Assembly (NCBI GenBank): GCA_050261515.1
Contig: JBLNDJ010000059.1
Coordinates: forward strand, 1-64,000
DNA: 64,000 bases
Reading direction: 5' to 3'
DNA from: JBLNDJ01 sp050261515
GTDB lineage: Bacteria > Acidobacteriota > Terriglobia > Bryobacterales > Bryobacteraceae
Every line of letters starts with the position of its first letter. Position 1 is the stretch's first letter. Shown piece by piece: positions 52,179 to 64,000 of this stretch. A program made the position numbers and the translations under genes. The notes under the pieces were generated by a model. The model was not told the DNA's origin and made no database searches. It worked only from the letters and a program-made list of their open reading frames with translations.

Positions 52179-54152
52179 ATGTACAAGCTGTTCGCGCTTG
52201 CCGCCTTGTGCGCTCTGTCGAGCGCGGCGTCGTCGCTGACCTGCACGCCGGCCGCCGTGCCGGCGAATGTTCGGGCTGAGGGTTTGACGGAGCGGTTGGG
52301 CGATATCGTGCTGTCCTGCCAGGGCACGCCGAACGCCGCCGTGTCGGGCTCCCTCACGCTGTTCGTTCCCGTTCCGGTGACGAACCGGCTGCTGCCGGGT
52401 GACGTGATCGATGCGACGCTGACGACGGGCGCGGATACGACGCAGCAGAACTCGACCGGCGCGACCGCGTCCCTGACCGGCACGAACGCCGTCACGTTCG
52501 CCAACGCCAGCTTCACGACCTCGTCCGCCGGGACCGCTTACCTGCGGATCTCGAACCTGCGGGCCGCCGTCGCGGGTTTCGGGGTGGACCATCCGATCAC
52601 CGCCACGCTCTCGTGGGCGGGCGATGAGGTGCTGTTCACGGGCGTTCAGGTGGTCGCCGGCGTGCCGCGGCCCGGGTTGCTCGCAGGCACGTTTTCCGGG
52701 CTGATCAACTGCCAGGGTTCGCCCTTGCCTTCAACGATCAATGTCGCGAATCTGGCGGCGGCCCAAACAGCCTCTTCGACCGTCCGGATCACCGAGGGAT
52801 TTTTCAATGCCTTCGAGCCGGGCGTGCGGTTCGCGATGGGCTACACGGGTTTTCCGGCAGGGGCGCGGCTGTTCGTGCCGGACGCCATCGCGGGAACGGC
52901 CGGGACGCTGGCGCTGGTCCGCGTGATCGATGACAAAGCGCTCACGGGCGCGGACCCGGCGAGCGCGTCGGAGGTTCCGCTTACGGACGGCGCGGGCGTT
53001 GCGGTGTTCGAGGTGAAAAGCGCCGATCCGGTGGCGATTGAGAGCGCACGGATCACGACGTGGATGGGTCTGGCGCCCACGGGCGGCGCGACGACGAGCG
53101 CGCCGCGGCAATCCATCATGTTCGCTCCGGTGTCGGATGTGGCGGCCGCGAGCGCGGATGCGCCCGTGCCGCGGTTTGTGGCGAGCGAGCCCGCGCCGGA
53201 TTGCGGCGTCATGGGAGACTGCTCGTCCTTCCCCCAAATGACGGTGAAGGCGCCGGCGCTCGATTACACGGCCCGAAGCGGCGGGCCCGCTTTGAGCGGC
53301 TGGATCAACGTCGTGAATGCCGGGGGCGGCACACTCGGCTGGACCGCGTACATCTCCTACAAGACCGGCTCAAGATGGGCGGAGCTGCGGTTCAGCGCCC
53401 CGAGCCGTAACGGCGGGGGCGGGGTCCAGTTGGTGCTGCGCCCGCAGGCGCTCCAAGCCGGCGTGTACGAGGCCACGCTCACGGTGGATGGCGGCGCGGC
53501 GGGCCTTCAGAATTTTCCGGTGAAGCTGACCGTCACGGAGCCGGATGGTCCGGTGCCGCTGGTGGCGGCGGTGGTGCATGCGGCGACGTGGGCCGAGGGC
53601 CCGCTGGTGCCCGGATCGCTCGCGACGATCGCGGGCGCGCGCCTGGCGGGGAGGTCCGTCAGCGTGACCTTCGACAACTTCACGGCCCCGCTGCTCTACA
53701 CCGGCGATAAGCAGATCAATTTCATGGTTCCGGCGGAACTGGCCCGGTATTACTGGGCGCAGATGGTCGTGACGGTCGATGGCCTCAGGAGCCAGCCGCT
53801 CAAGGTGGACCTGACCCCCATGTCGCCGGGCATCTTCGCCAACGGAATCCTGAACGAGGATGGCTCGCTGAACGAGAAGACGAACGGCGCGGCGGGGGAC
53901 AGCGTGATTCAGGTGTTTGCCACGGGGCTGCCGCCGGCCGGCGTGGGTACGGTTACGGCGAAGATTCATGACCAGTGGATTCCGGTTCCCGATTACGCGG
54001 GTCCTGCGCCGGGGCTGATGGGCGTCCACCAGGTAAACCTGCGGGTTCCGGCCGGGTGGCCTCCCATGACGACCTCGGTGATCGTCTGCGCCACAAGCCT
54101 CAAGACCGGCGTGCGGACTTGCAGCCCGGAAGCGCCGCTGACAGTGAAATAG
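52179..54152 (+). CDS. secreted protein with Solibacter-type C-terminal domain (TIGR03437-like)
   Basis: A 657-residue protein with a signal peptide (about 1-19). Most of the middle is beta-rich, low in charge, with an Ig-like stretch at about 355-450 (LDYTARSGGPALSGWINVV ... VKLTVTEPDG). The end, about 460-657, matches the TIGR03437 pattern: VVHAATWAEGPLVPGSLATI, LYTGDKQINFMVPAELA, VFATGLPPAGVG and NLRVPAGWP. This domain is best known from Solibacter, where it occurs on many secreted proteins; its role is unknown, perhaps surface or matrix attachment. The start was chosen by the signal peptide. The gene is divergent from the TPR-MacB pair. Confidence 0.8.
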   Translation: MYKLFALAALCALSSAASSLTCTPAAVPANVRAEGLTERLGDIVLSCQGTPNAAVSGSLTLFVPVPVTNRLLPGDVIDATLTTGADTTQQNSTGATASLTGTNAVTFANASFTTSSAGTAYLRISNLRAAVAGFGVDHPITATLSWAGDEVLFTGVQVVAGVPRPGLLAGTFSGLINCQGSPLPSTINVANLAAAQTASSTVRITEGFFNAFEPGVRFAMGYTGFPAGARLFVPDAIAGTAGTLALVRVIDDKALTGADPASASEVPLTDGAGVAVFEVKSADPVAIESARITTWMGLAPTGGATTSAPRQSIMFAPVSDVAAASADAPVPRFVASEPAPDCGVMGDCSSFPQMTVKAPALDYTARSGGPALSGWINVVNAGGGTLGWTAYISYKTGSRWAELRFSAPSRNGGGGVQLVLRPQALQAGVYEATLTVDGGAAGLQNFPVKLTVTEPDGPVPLVAAVVHAATWAEGPLVPGSLATIAGARLAGRSVSVTFDNFTAPLLYTGDKQINFMVPAELARYYWAQMVVTVDGLRSQPLKVDLTPMSPGIFANGILNEDGSLNEKTNGAAGDSVIQVFATGLPPAGVGTVTAKIHDQWIPVPDYAGPAPGLMGVHQVNLRVPAGWPPMTTSVIVCATSLKTGVRTCSPEAPLTVK

Positions 54153-54161
54153 GGCCGGCCA

Positions 54162-54188
54162 GGGGCGGCCGCGGACCAGGGCCGCCCC
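54162..54188 (+). terminator. GC hairpin after the TIGR03437 gene
   Basis: GGGGCGGCC at 54162-54170 pairs exactly with 54180-54188 across a 9-base loop, 10 bp after the stop codon. There is no T-tract, so its strength as a terminator is uncertain. Confidence 0.55.
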
Positions 54189-54335
54189 ACAAAGTATTGG
54201 GGGTTTTCACCCAGCGGCTTCGTCCGGCAGGGGATAACCCCTTTCCTTTCAAGATCGCTGGCGTGGAAGCGCGCGTGCAGCGTCCATTAGGCCGGGATAA
54301 AGACCACGTTGCAGCATATTCGGGGCGGAAGGTCC

Positions 54336-54341
54336 TATAAT
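54336..54341 (+). promoter_or_regulatory. possible -10 element for nifJ
   Basis: A perfect TATAAT lies 67 bp before the likely nifJ start. The -35 region at 16-18 bp is poor; TTGCAG at 54309-54314 is 21 bp away. An activator may be needed if this is the promoter. The rest of the 255-bp gap holds only the hairpin at 54162-54188. Confidence 0.35.
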
Positions 54342-54407
54342 GGTACTTAATACCCGCCCTCAGCAGTGACCGGGCCAGAAGCACTCCAGGAAGAATACCG
54401 AACGCAA

Positions 54408-58028
<3,621 letters not shown>

Positions 58029-58029
58029 C

Positions 58030-59022
58030 ATGGATCTCTCGACGAAATATCTCGGCCTCGACCTGAAGAACCCGCTTGTCGTTTCTGCCTCGCCGATTTC
58101 GGAAGATCTCGACAAGGTCAAGAAAGCGGAAGCGGCCGGCGCCGCCGCGATCGTGTTCCACTCGCTGTTCGAGGAGCAGATCGCGCTCGAGAGCGAACAG
58201 CTCGACCGCAGCTTGTCCCAGGGCGAGAGCTATGCTGAGTCGCTCTCCTATTTCCCCGACCACGACAGCTACAAGGTCGGGCCGGAGGCGTACCTGGAGA
58301 ACATCGCGAAGGCGAAGAAGGCGGTCAAGATTCCCGTCATCGCCAGCCTGAACGGCGTCTCCACCGGCGGCTGGACGCAGTACGCGAAGAAGATGCAGGA
58401 AGCCGGAGCGGACGCGATCGAGCTGAATATTTACTCGATCCCGACCGATCCGAACGTCACGGCGGAGCAGGTCGAGAAGGGCTACTGCGACCTGGTGCGC
58501 GAAGTGAAGGCGAGCGTGCAGGTGCCGGTCGCCGTCAAGCTGGGGCCGTACTTCACGGCTCTGGTGAGCGTGGCGAAGAAGTTCGAGCAGGCGGGCGCGG
58601 ACGGCCTCGTGCTGTTCAACCGCTTCTACCAGCCGGATTTCGATCTGGAGGCGCTCGAGATCGTCCCGAGCCTGCAACTGAGCACGTCGTACGAGCTGCT
58701 GCTCCGGCTGCACTGGGTGGCGATCCTGTCGGGCAAGGTGAAGCCGGATCTCGCGATCACGGGCGGCGTCCACACGTCTTACGACGTGCTGAAGTCGATG
58801 ATGGCGGGCGCCCGGGTGGCGATGATGACCTCGGCGATTCTGAAGCGGGGCATCGAGTACGTCGGGACCGTGCTCGGCGAGCTGAAGACCTGGATGGAAG
58901 AGCACGAATACGAATCCATCAAGCAGATGCAAGGCTCGATGAGCCAGAAGTCTGTGGCGGATCCGAAGTCGTTCCTTCGCGGGAATTACGTGAAGGTGCT
59001 CAGCAGCTACGCCCGGGCGTAA
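58030..59022 (+). CDS. dihydroorotate dehydrogenase-like flavoprotein
   Basis: A 330-residue FMN-binding TIM-barrel protein of the DHOD/PreA type: DLSTKYLGLDLKNPLVVSAS start, IASLNGVSTGGW, VPVAVKLGPYF with the FMN-contact Lys, LVLFNRFYQPDFDLE, and ITGGVHTSYDVLKSMMAGA phosphate-binding end. The true pyrimidine enzyme has other signatures, so orotate is not the likely product. Such genes commonly sit right after nifJ, and here the gap is 1 bp with AAGGAGG inside the nifJ end; a role as electron acceptor or partner of NifJ is inferred. Confidence 0.87.
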   Translation: MDLSTKYLGLDLKNPLVVSASPISEDLDKVKKAEAAGAAAIVFHSLFEEQIALESEQLDRSLSQGESYAESLSYFPDHDSYKVGPEAYLENIAKAKKAVKIPVIASLNGVSTGGWTQYAKKMQEAGADAIELNIYSIPTDPNVTAEQVEKGYCDLVREVKASVQVPVAVKLGPYFTALVSVAKKFEQAGADGLVLFNRFYQPDFDLEALEIVPSLQLSTSYELLLRLHWVAILSGKVKPDLAITGGVHTSYDVLKSMMAGARVAMMTSAILKRGIEYVGTVLGELKTWMEEHEYESIKQMQGSMSQKSVADPKSFLRGNYVKVLSSYARA

Positions 59023-59043
59023 CAACCGGTCGGTTTGTCAAAA

Positions 59044-59071
59044 GGCCGCGGCGCAAGCCGCGGCCTTTTTT
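59044..59071 (+). terminator. intrinsic terminator of the nifJ operon
   Basis: A 9-bp perfect stem (59044-59052 with 59057-59065) with a GCAA loop is followed by six T. It lies 21 bp after the stop of the DHOD-like gene. Confidence 0.93.
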
Positions 59072-59119
59072 CGTTCCTGGACCAGATTGCGTGATGCCGC
59101 CGCTCGGGAGCGGGGCACA

Positions 59120-60388
59120 TCATTGAACCTTGACTGTGGGCTCGACGGACATCCCCGGCCGGAGCGAGTGCTGCGGATCCTGCCCCTTATCGAAAACAAT
59201 TTTGACCGGAATTCGCTGTACGACCTTCACGTAGTTGCCGGTCGCATTTTCGGGCGGCAATATGCTGAAGCGCGCGCCGGTGGCGCCGGCAATATTCAGA
59301 ACATGGCCGTCATACTCGCGGCCGTAGGTGTCGACTGAGATTTTGACGGGTTGCCCGCGCCGCATGTGTTTCAATTGCGTTTCTTTGAAGTTAGCGGTCA
59401 CCCAGATGTTCTGGCTGTCCAGCGGAACGATGGTCATCAATTGCTGGCCGGGAATCACATTTTGCCCCGGCTGGGCCGATCTTTGGCCCACCACGCCGCT
59501 TATGGGAGCCACGATGGTCGTGTATTTGAGATTCAGTCTGGCCTGTTCGAGGGCCGCCTGCGCGCTCTTGACTTCCTCCTCAGCAGCCCGCACTCTAAAT
59601 TGCTGCGCGGTTATCTGCTGCGGCCGGGTCTGGGCGGATTTCCATTGGGCCCGGGCCTGCTCCAGACGGGCGCGCGCCTGGGTGATCGATTGTTCCATCG
59701 ACGCGGCAGCGGCGCGCGCGGATTCGACGGCGGCTGCCGTGGCGTGCTGGCTATTCACGGCCTGAGTGTACTGTTGCTGCGCGATTTCCTGCTTGGCCGC
59801 AAGCGGCTGGTAGCGATTCACATCATCCTGCGCCTTCAGATCGTTGGCCATTGCCTGCCGCAGAAGAGCCCGTGCGGCTTCGAACTGCCGCTGGGCGCCG
59901 GCCAACCCGGCTGTGGCGTTGCGAATCTCCGCCTCGGAGCTGGACACCTGGCTCGACGTGCTCACGCTGGTAATGGGAACGTTGGGCGCGAGAGAGGCGG
60001 CGCTGGCCTGAGCGTTGGCCACCGCGGCTTCAGCGTTCGCGACGGCGACTTTGTAGTCTTCGGGATCGAGTTGCGCCAGCACGGTGCCGGCTTCGGCGTA
60101 CTGATTATCGTCCACGGCGACACGAACCACGTAACCGGAGACGCGGGGACTGATGGGATAAATGTACCCGTCGATCTGGGCGTCGTCGGTTGATTCATAC
60201 GCGGCCAGACGACGGTATAGAAGGACCGATGCCGCCGCGATCACAACGAGCGCGGGCAGGATCCACCGCAGTCGCCGGAATCGCTTTTTGCGGTGGGGGG
60301 GAGGGCCGCCCGGACCTACGCCCGTGCCGCTCGATTTGGTCTCACCCTCAGCGGGTTTTCCCGCGGCTTCAGTCACTGTGTCTGCCAT
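59120..60388 (-). CDS. EmrA-like membrane fusion protein (HlyD family)
   Basis: The 422-residue protein has a short basic cytoplasmic end, one transmembrane helix (about 40-58, WILPALVVIAAASVLLY), a lipoyl-like half-motif (STDDAQIDGYIYPISPRVSG), a long alpha-helical hairpin (about 115-270, Ala/Gln-rich) and the closing beta-barrel (NVIPGQQLMTIVPL, WVTANFKETQL). These are marks of EmrA/HlyD adaptors that link an MFS pump to an outer-membrane channel. ATG 60388 has AGAGG 9 bp upstream. It is the last gene of the efflux operon with emrB-like and kinase-like genes. Confidence 0.9.
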   Translation of the reverse strand: MADTVTEAAGKPAEGETKSSGTGVGPGGPPPHRKKRFRRLRWILPALVVIAAASVLLYRRLAAYESTDDAQIDGYIYPISPRVSGYVVRVAVDDNQYAEAGTVLAQLDPEDYKVAVANAEAAVANAQASAASLAPNVPITSVSTSSQVSSSEAEIRNATAGLAGAQRQFEAARALLRQAMANDLKAQDDVNRYQPLAAKQEIAQQQYTQAVNSQHATAAAVESARAAAASMEQSITQARARLEQARAQWKSAQTRPQQITAQQFRVRAAEEEVKSAQAALEQARLNLKYTTIVAPISGVVGQRSAQPGQNVIPGQQLMTIVPLDSQNIWVTANFKETQLKHMRRGQPVKISVDTYGREYDGHVLNIAGATGARFSILPPENATGNYVKVVQRIPVKIVFDKGQDPQHSLRPGMSVEPTVKVQ

Positions 60389-60427
60389 AGTCATCCACCT
60401 CTTTCCGGACCGGGCCAGGGTCATCTC

Positions 60428-61057
60428 CTATGCGCGCGCTTTCTCGCACCGCGCAACAGCATCCAGAATCATTCCGGTTGCGACTTCATCGCCCATCCCG
60501 GTATTCACCATCAAATGAAAACGGTGCCTTCCGGGCCACTCCACGTTGAAGTATTTCTGGATGAAGGCCGCCCGTTCACGGTCTACAGCTTCGGCCATCT
60601 CAATGGCTTTCTCTTCCTCCTCGCCGGCCGCCCGCAGCCTCCAGAGCCTTTCCTTGAAGGGAGCGTAGACGAAAACATGGAACGCGTCGACGCGGTTGCC
60701 GAGATGGTACGCAGCGCCGCGCCCGACGATCACACAATTTCCGGCCTCGGCGATTTCGGAAAGCAGCTTCCGCGAGGTCTCGCAAACAGCGTCGGCGTCC
60801 ACCATCCGCAATCCAGGAATATTCAGGCTTCCTTCGAAGCTGCCTCGCAGGCACGCTTTCATGAGCCGGTGGAACGCAGGATCTTTCCGCTCCTCGTGTT
60901 CCTCAACCACGCCGCATTCGCAGCCCAGGCGGCGCGCGAGTTCCTCGCTCAGCAAATGGTCCCAAAGCTTCCAGCCCAGGCGCGACGCCAGCATCCCGGC
61001 GACCACGCCTCCTCCGCTGGCGTATTCGCGCTCCAGCGTAATGACCCGGATCTTCAT
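60428..61057 (-). CDS. cytidylate-kinase-like family protein in an efflux operon
   Basis: A 209-residue P-loop protein starting MKIRVITLEREYASGGGVVA. This is the cytidylate-kinase-like (AAA_26) family pattern, with the SGGG-type loop, NCVIVGRGAAYHL, and FVYAPFKERLWRL; the Walker A lysine of true CMP kinase is absent. Such proteins may phosphorylate small molecules, but no substrate is known. It lies between the MFS pump (34-bp gap) and the EmrA-like adaptor (39-bp gap), all minus strand, which suggests a role in drug or metabolite handling. ATG 61057 has GGTGAAG upstream. Confidence 0.8.
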   Translation of the reverse strand: MKIRVITLEREYASGGGVVAGMLASRLGWKLWDHLLSEELARRLGCECGVVEEHEERKDPAFHRLMKACLRGSFEGSLNIPGLRMVDADAVCETSRKLLSEIAEAGNCVIVGRGAAYHLGNRVDAFHVFVYAPFKERLWRLRAAGEEEEKAIEMAEAVDRERAAFIQKYFNVEWPGRHRFHLMVNTGMGDEVATGMILDAVARCEKARA

Positions 61058-61091
61058 AGGCGCTTCACCGGCTTTTCCGGCCGGCACGCCG

Positions 61092-62738
61092 CTACCCGGC
61101 CGCCGCCGCTCCTCCACCGCCCGGCTCGTTCCTCCGCAAGGCAAAAGACAGCACAAACATGACTGCCGCCCCGATGCACAGGATCCAGAATGTGTCGATG
61201 TAGGCCAAGGTCGTCGCCTCACGGACCACGGCCCCGTAGATGCGCGCGAATGCCTGGCTCGTTGCGTGCGTGGCATCCAGGCCCGCTTCCGTCAGACGCG
61301 CGGCCAGCGCTTGTACCGCGTGCGCGAAGGTGGGCCGGCCGGGGGTGGTGTGCGCCACAAGATAGGTCTGATGGAACTGGGCCCGGCGCATAATCAGGGT
61401 GGTCGCCATAGAAGTTCCCACGCTCGATCCGATGTTACGCATGAAGTTGATCAGCCCGGCCACGCTGTTGTTCTTCTCGGCTGGTATCCCGATATAGGCC
61501 ACCAGGGTGATGGGCACGAACAAAAAGCCGATGCCGAACGATTGCACTACCCGCATCCAGCTCGCAGACCGGAAACTGATCAGCAGATCGAGGTGCTGCG
61601 TGATGTAGTACATGCCCAACGAGAGCGTCAACCAGCCGAAGCCGATCAGGTATCGCGCCTGCACCTTGGACGCCAATACGCCCACAATCGGCATAAGGAC
61701 CAACACCAGCAGCCCGCCGCCTGAAAGCACAAGACCCGCCGATTCGGCCGTGTAGCCCATCAACGTCTGCAGATACTGAGGCATCATGACCAGGCTGGCA
61801 AACAGCAGGATCCCGAGCACGAACATCATTAAATTGGCGCCGAGAAAATTCAGGTTCTTGAACAGGTGGACATCGATGATCGGGTATTTGTGGAACCATT
61901 CCCAGACCACCAGCGAGACGAGACCCACTGCGGCCAGAATGGCAAGTGTGATTATGAAAGGCGATCCGAACCAGTCTTCTTCCTGCCCCTTGTCGAGCAT
62001 CACCTGCAAAGCCCCAACCCCAAGTGCCAGCAGGCCGGCGCCGATATAATCCATCCTTACTCGCGCGCCGGCCGCGCGCCTCACCCAGGGCGGGTCTTCG
62101 ATCAGGCGAAGAACCAGCAGCAACGCGACCGCGCCTATCGGTACGTTAATGAAGAAGATCCATCGCCAACTGTAGTTGTCCGTAATCCATCCTCCCAACG
62201 TGGGGCCGATGGTCGGCGCGAAGACCGCCGTGATCCCGTAGAGCGCGAAGGCCAGACCGCGCTTCTGAGGCGGGAACGTGTCGGCCAGAATGGCCTGCGC
62301 CATGGGTTGCAATCCACCGCCGCCGGCGCCTTGCAGGACGCGGAACAGAATGATCGTCCCCAGACCGGGCGCCAGCCCGCATAGCACCGAACTCAGCGTG
62401 AAAAGCGTGAGGCACAGCATGAAGAATCGCTTGCGGCCGAACACGCCGGCGAACCATCCGCTCATCGGCAGCACGATGGCGTTCGAGACAAGATAGGAAG
62501 TCAACACCCAGGTGCTTTCGTCATTGGTGGCAGCGAGGCTCCCTGCCATATATGGCAGCGCAACATTAGCGATGCTGGTGTCCAGGAATTCCATGAACGC
62601 CGCAATGGCCACCACCACGCCGATCAGCCATGGGTTAGCCCTGGGCGCCCAGGGCTGGTTCGGTGCCGAAGGCGCCCCGCCGCCGCCCGCGGCGGTGTTC
62701 AGCCGCGAATTCGGAACGCCTTCGCCGCCTGTCGTCAT
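61092..62738 (-). CDS. EmrB-like MFS transporter (DHA2 family, 14 TM)
   Basis: A 548-residue inner-membrane pump with about 14 transmembrane segments. DHA2 marks are present: IAAFMEFLDTSIANVALPYM (motif D1), FGRKRFFMLCL (motif A) and LQGAGGGGLQPMAQAI (motif C-like region). It should expel toxic organic compounds in exchange for protons, together with the EmrA-like protein. The N-terminus has about 35 extra soluble residues rich in Gly, Pro and Ala. It follows the oxidoreductase gene by 49 bp on the same strand. Confidence 0.92.
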   Translation of the reverse strand: MTTGGEGVPNSRLNTAAGGGGAPSAPNQPWAPRANPWLIGVVVAIAAFMEFLDTSIANVALPYMAGSLAATNDESTWVLTSYLVSNAIVLPMSGWFAGVFGRKRFFMLCLTLFTLSSVLCGLAPGLGTIILFRVLQGAGGGGLQPMAQAILADTFPPQKRGLAFALYGITAVFAPTIGPTLGGWITDNYSWRWIFFINVPIGAVALLLVLRLIEDPPWVRRAAGARVRMDYIGAGLLALGVGALQVMLDKGQEEDWFGSPFIITLAILAAVGLVSLVVWEWFHKYPIIDVHLFKNLNFLGANLMMFVLGILLFASLVMMPQYLQTLMGYTAESAGLVLSGGGLLVLVLMPIVGVLASKVQARYLIGFGWLTLSLGMYYITQHLDLLISFRSASWMRVVQSFGIGFLFVPITLVAYIGIPAEKNNSVAGLINFMRNIGSSVGTSMATTLIMRRAQFHQTYLVAHTTPGRPTFAHAVQALAARLTEAGLDATHATSQAFARIYGAVVREATTLAYIDTFWILCIGAAVMFVLSFALRRNEPGGGGAAAAG

Positions 62739-62787
62739 GGAACATCTCTTAGGAGAGGTCGGGATTCGGGGCGATCGCGCAGTCTCC

Positions 62788-63732
62788 TCACGGATGAACG
62801 CGGATGATCGTCTTTCCCTTAATCGGCTTGATCGGGTTAAAGGCGGCGATGGCGCCGTCGAGGGCAGCTACCTTGCCGATGTTTGTCCGGAGCCGGCCAT
62901 CCCTGGCTCGCTGGACGATCTCACTCAATTGGGCGCGATCGGGTACGACCACGAAGTCGATCGTCAGGCCGTCAGCGGGCCTCGCCTCGGTCGGCCCGGC
63001 GATGGTCACCAGCGTTCCTCCGGCGCGAATCAGGCCCGCAGACCGCTTCGCGATGTCACCGCCGAGGACGTCGAAAACCAGGTCGACCTTGCCGGCATCT
63101 TCCAGGGCCTGTTTATCGAGATCGAGGAATTCCTGTGCGCCGAAGTCGAGCGCCGTCTGACGGCCGGCAGTGCGCCCGGTGCCGATGACGTACGCGCCGG
63201 CCGCTCGTGCGAGCTGGACCGCCATCGAACCGACCACCCCGGCCGCGCCGTGAACCAGGACGCTCTGCCCCGCACGAAGGCGGCCGTGCTCGAACAACCC
63301 CTGCCACGCAGTCAGGCCCGCCATCACGAGGGCCGCGCCTACAGTGAAGTCAACGTCGCCCGGCAGCGGCGCGAGGTTGCGTGCCTCGACGGCTACATAC
63401 TCCGCCAGCGTGCCGTCGCGAGTCCAGTCCGTGAGGCCGAACACCCGCTGTCCCACCGACAGCCCCGGCGTTCCATAGCTGCGGGCGGCAACCACTCCGG
63501 CCAGTTCGTGGCCGGGGATCGTAGGCGTACGATCGCGGCCGAGGCGATCGACCCAGGTCGAGGGCCAGGACAGCTCATCCCTGGTGAATCCCGACGCATG
63601 AACTTGAACAACGACATCGCCGTAGTTCGCGCCCGAGAGGCTCGCGAGCGACGCCCCCTGCGGCTCGGGCCGCTCGACCAGCTTCATTCCAGCGGTTCCG
63701 GCAGCCTTATCCGTCACCACAATCGCCTTCAT
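62788..63732 (-). CDS. NADP-dependent quinone oxidoreductase (MDR superfamily, zinc-free)
   Basis: A 314-residue medium-chain reductase. The N-terminal GroES-like domain has PTIPGHELAGVVA, and the Rossmann domain has the nucleotide loop VHGAAGVVGSMAVQLARAAG. The zinc-ligand residues of alcohol dehydrogenases are missing, which fits quinone or enone reductases. GGGAG lies 9 bp upstream of the ATG. It may be the first gene of the emr operon and detoxify reactive carbonyls or quinones handled by the pump; this link is inferred from position only. Confidence 0.88.
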   Translation of the reverse strand: MKAIVVTDKAAGTAGMKLVERPEPQGASLASLSGANYGDVVVQVHASGFTRDELSWPSTWVDRLGRDRTPTIPGHELAGVVAARSYGTPGLSVGQRVFGLTDWTRDGTLAEYVAVEARNLAPLPGDVDFTVGAALVMAGLTAWQGLFEHGRLRAGQSVLVHGAAGVVGSMAVQLARAAGAYVIGTGRTAGRQTALDFGAQEFLDLDKQALEDAGKVDLVFDVLGGDIAKRSAGLIRAGGTLVTIAGPTEARPADGLTIDFVVVPDRAQLSEIVQRARDGRLRTNIGKVAALDGAIAAFNPIKPIKGKTIIRVHP

Positions 63733-63905
63733 CGATCACTCCCTATGTCCGGCTAGTGCACTTTTGATTCCGCCTGGTACTTGCCACGCCGGAGTCATCG
63801 CTCCCCGCTTTCCCGGCGTTGGCCGGCTCCGCCACACACTCCGGTGAGGGCGGGTCCAGCAGATTGGCGCGACACGTGCCAGAGTCCAGGCGTTGGGGGA
63901 GCGCT

Positions 63906-64000
63906 ATGGAGAAGAACATCATCTCGCGAGGCTTTTTAGGCCGGCGGAGCGCGACAGATGTCAGGCTGCCGCCGGGACAGTACCTCACTACGGACTTCCC
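63906..64000 (+). CDS. sulfite-oxidase-like molybdopterin oxidoreductase, N-terminus (cut by window edge)
   Basis: ATG 63906 opens a frame of 31 codons that runs off the window. The translation SRGFLGRRSATDVRLPPGQY followed by LTTDFP matches the N-terminal pattern of bacterial sulfite oxidase-like oxidoreductases (RxxRxxRLPPGQYxTxDFP). A GGGGGAG ribosome-binding site stands about 5 bp before the ATG. The gene is divergent from the quinone oxidoreductase; the 173 bp between them show no clear promoter consensus. The rest of the protein cannot be seen. Confidence 0.75.
   Translation, partial: MEKNIISRGFLGRRSATDVRLPPGQYLTTDF

Noticed and set aside
63743..63988. 81-codon minus-strand open frame at the right edge
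   Set aside because: It overlaps, on the other strand, the start of the sulfite-oxidase-like gene, which has a ribosome-binding site and a family motif.

Overview
The window is high-GC bacterial DNA. It most likely comes from an acidobacterium of the Solibacter/Bryobacter type (Bryobacterales). Three signs point there: three giant Oar-like TonB-dependent receptors with a carboxypeptidase-regulatory N-domain, a secreted protein ending in what looks like the TIGR03437 domain known mainly from Solibacter, and many TPR and TonB-family proteins. This is inference from protein families; no rRNA marker is present. I found no tRNA or rRNA gene, CRISPR array, prophage or intact insertion sequence.

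Layout. 1-7.5 kb: polymer and metabolite hydrolysis: a secreted GH42-like glycosidase, a Tat-exported amidohydrolase, and a TPR lipoprotein-type sulfatase-fold protein with a TPR partner. 7.6-18.9 kb: three paralogous TonB-dependent receptors whose promoters share one near-consensus design (TTGACA/T, 17-bp spacer, TATAAG). 18.9-22.8 kb: an overlapping four-gene operon (acyl-CoA carboxylase carboxyltransferase, AtuA large part, AtuA small part, crotonase) for branched or terpenoid acyl-CoA breakdown. 22.8-42.7 kb: a long plus-strand run of core genes: AI-2E family exporter, RodZ-like HTH protein, a kinase-like/nuclease-like fusion, hpt, pseudo-receiver, murJ, zinc-ribbon coiled-coil protein, tgt, yajC-secD-secF, tonB-exbB-exbD-exbD, TPR lipoprotein, rel, DUF971 protein, a proline-rich unknown and a large TPR protein. 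42.7-54.2 kb: orphan TonB, glutamine amidotransferase, response-regulator diguanylate cyclase, peptidoglycan amidase plus lytic transglycosylase, mobA, orphan Mla-like ATPase, secreted esterase, MacB-like permease with TPR partner, and the TIGR03437 protein. 54.4-59.0 kb: nifJ (pyruvate:ferredoxin oxidoreductase) with a DHOD-like partner. 59.1-63.7 kb: an EmrAB-type efflux operon with an embedded cytidylate-kinase-like gene and a quinone oxidoreductase. The right edge cuts a sulfite-oxidase-like molybdoenzyme.

How it fits together. The three receptors need an energised TonB system, and a complete one (tonB-exbB-exbD-exbD) sits in the sec operon, with a second, unusual TonB at 42.7 kb. The receptors, glycosidase, hydrolases and esterase suggest a heterotroph scavenging polymers and small molecules. 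The acyl-CoA operon and nifJ feed central carbon metabolism.

The most interesting signals are structural and architectural: a 30-bp perfect inverted repeat that also encodes the end of a protein; a degenerate 31-37-bp tandem repeat between two exbD genes; a shared receptor promoter; a degenerate kinase fused to a PD-(D/E)XK-like domain beside hpt; and a terminator-like hairpin touching the rel start codon. I saw no clear new defence or mobile system; the kinase/nuclease-like fusion next to hpt is the best candidate for undescribed biochemistry.
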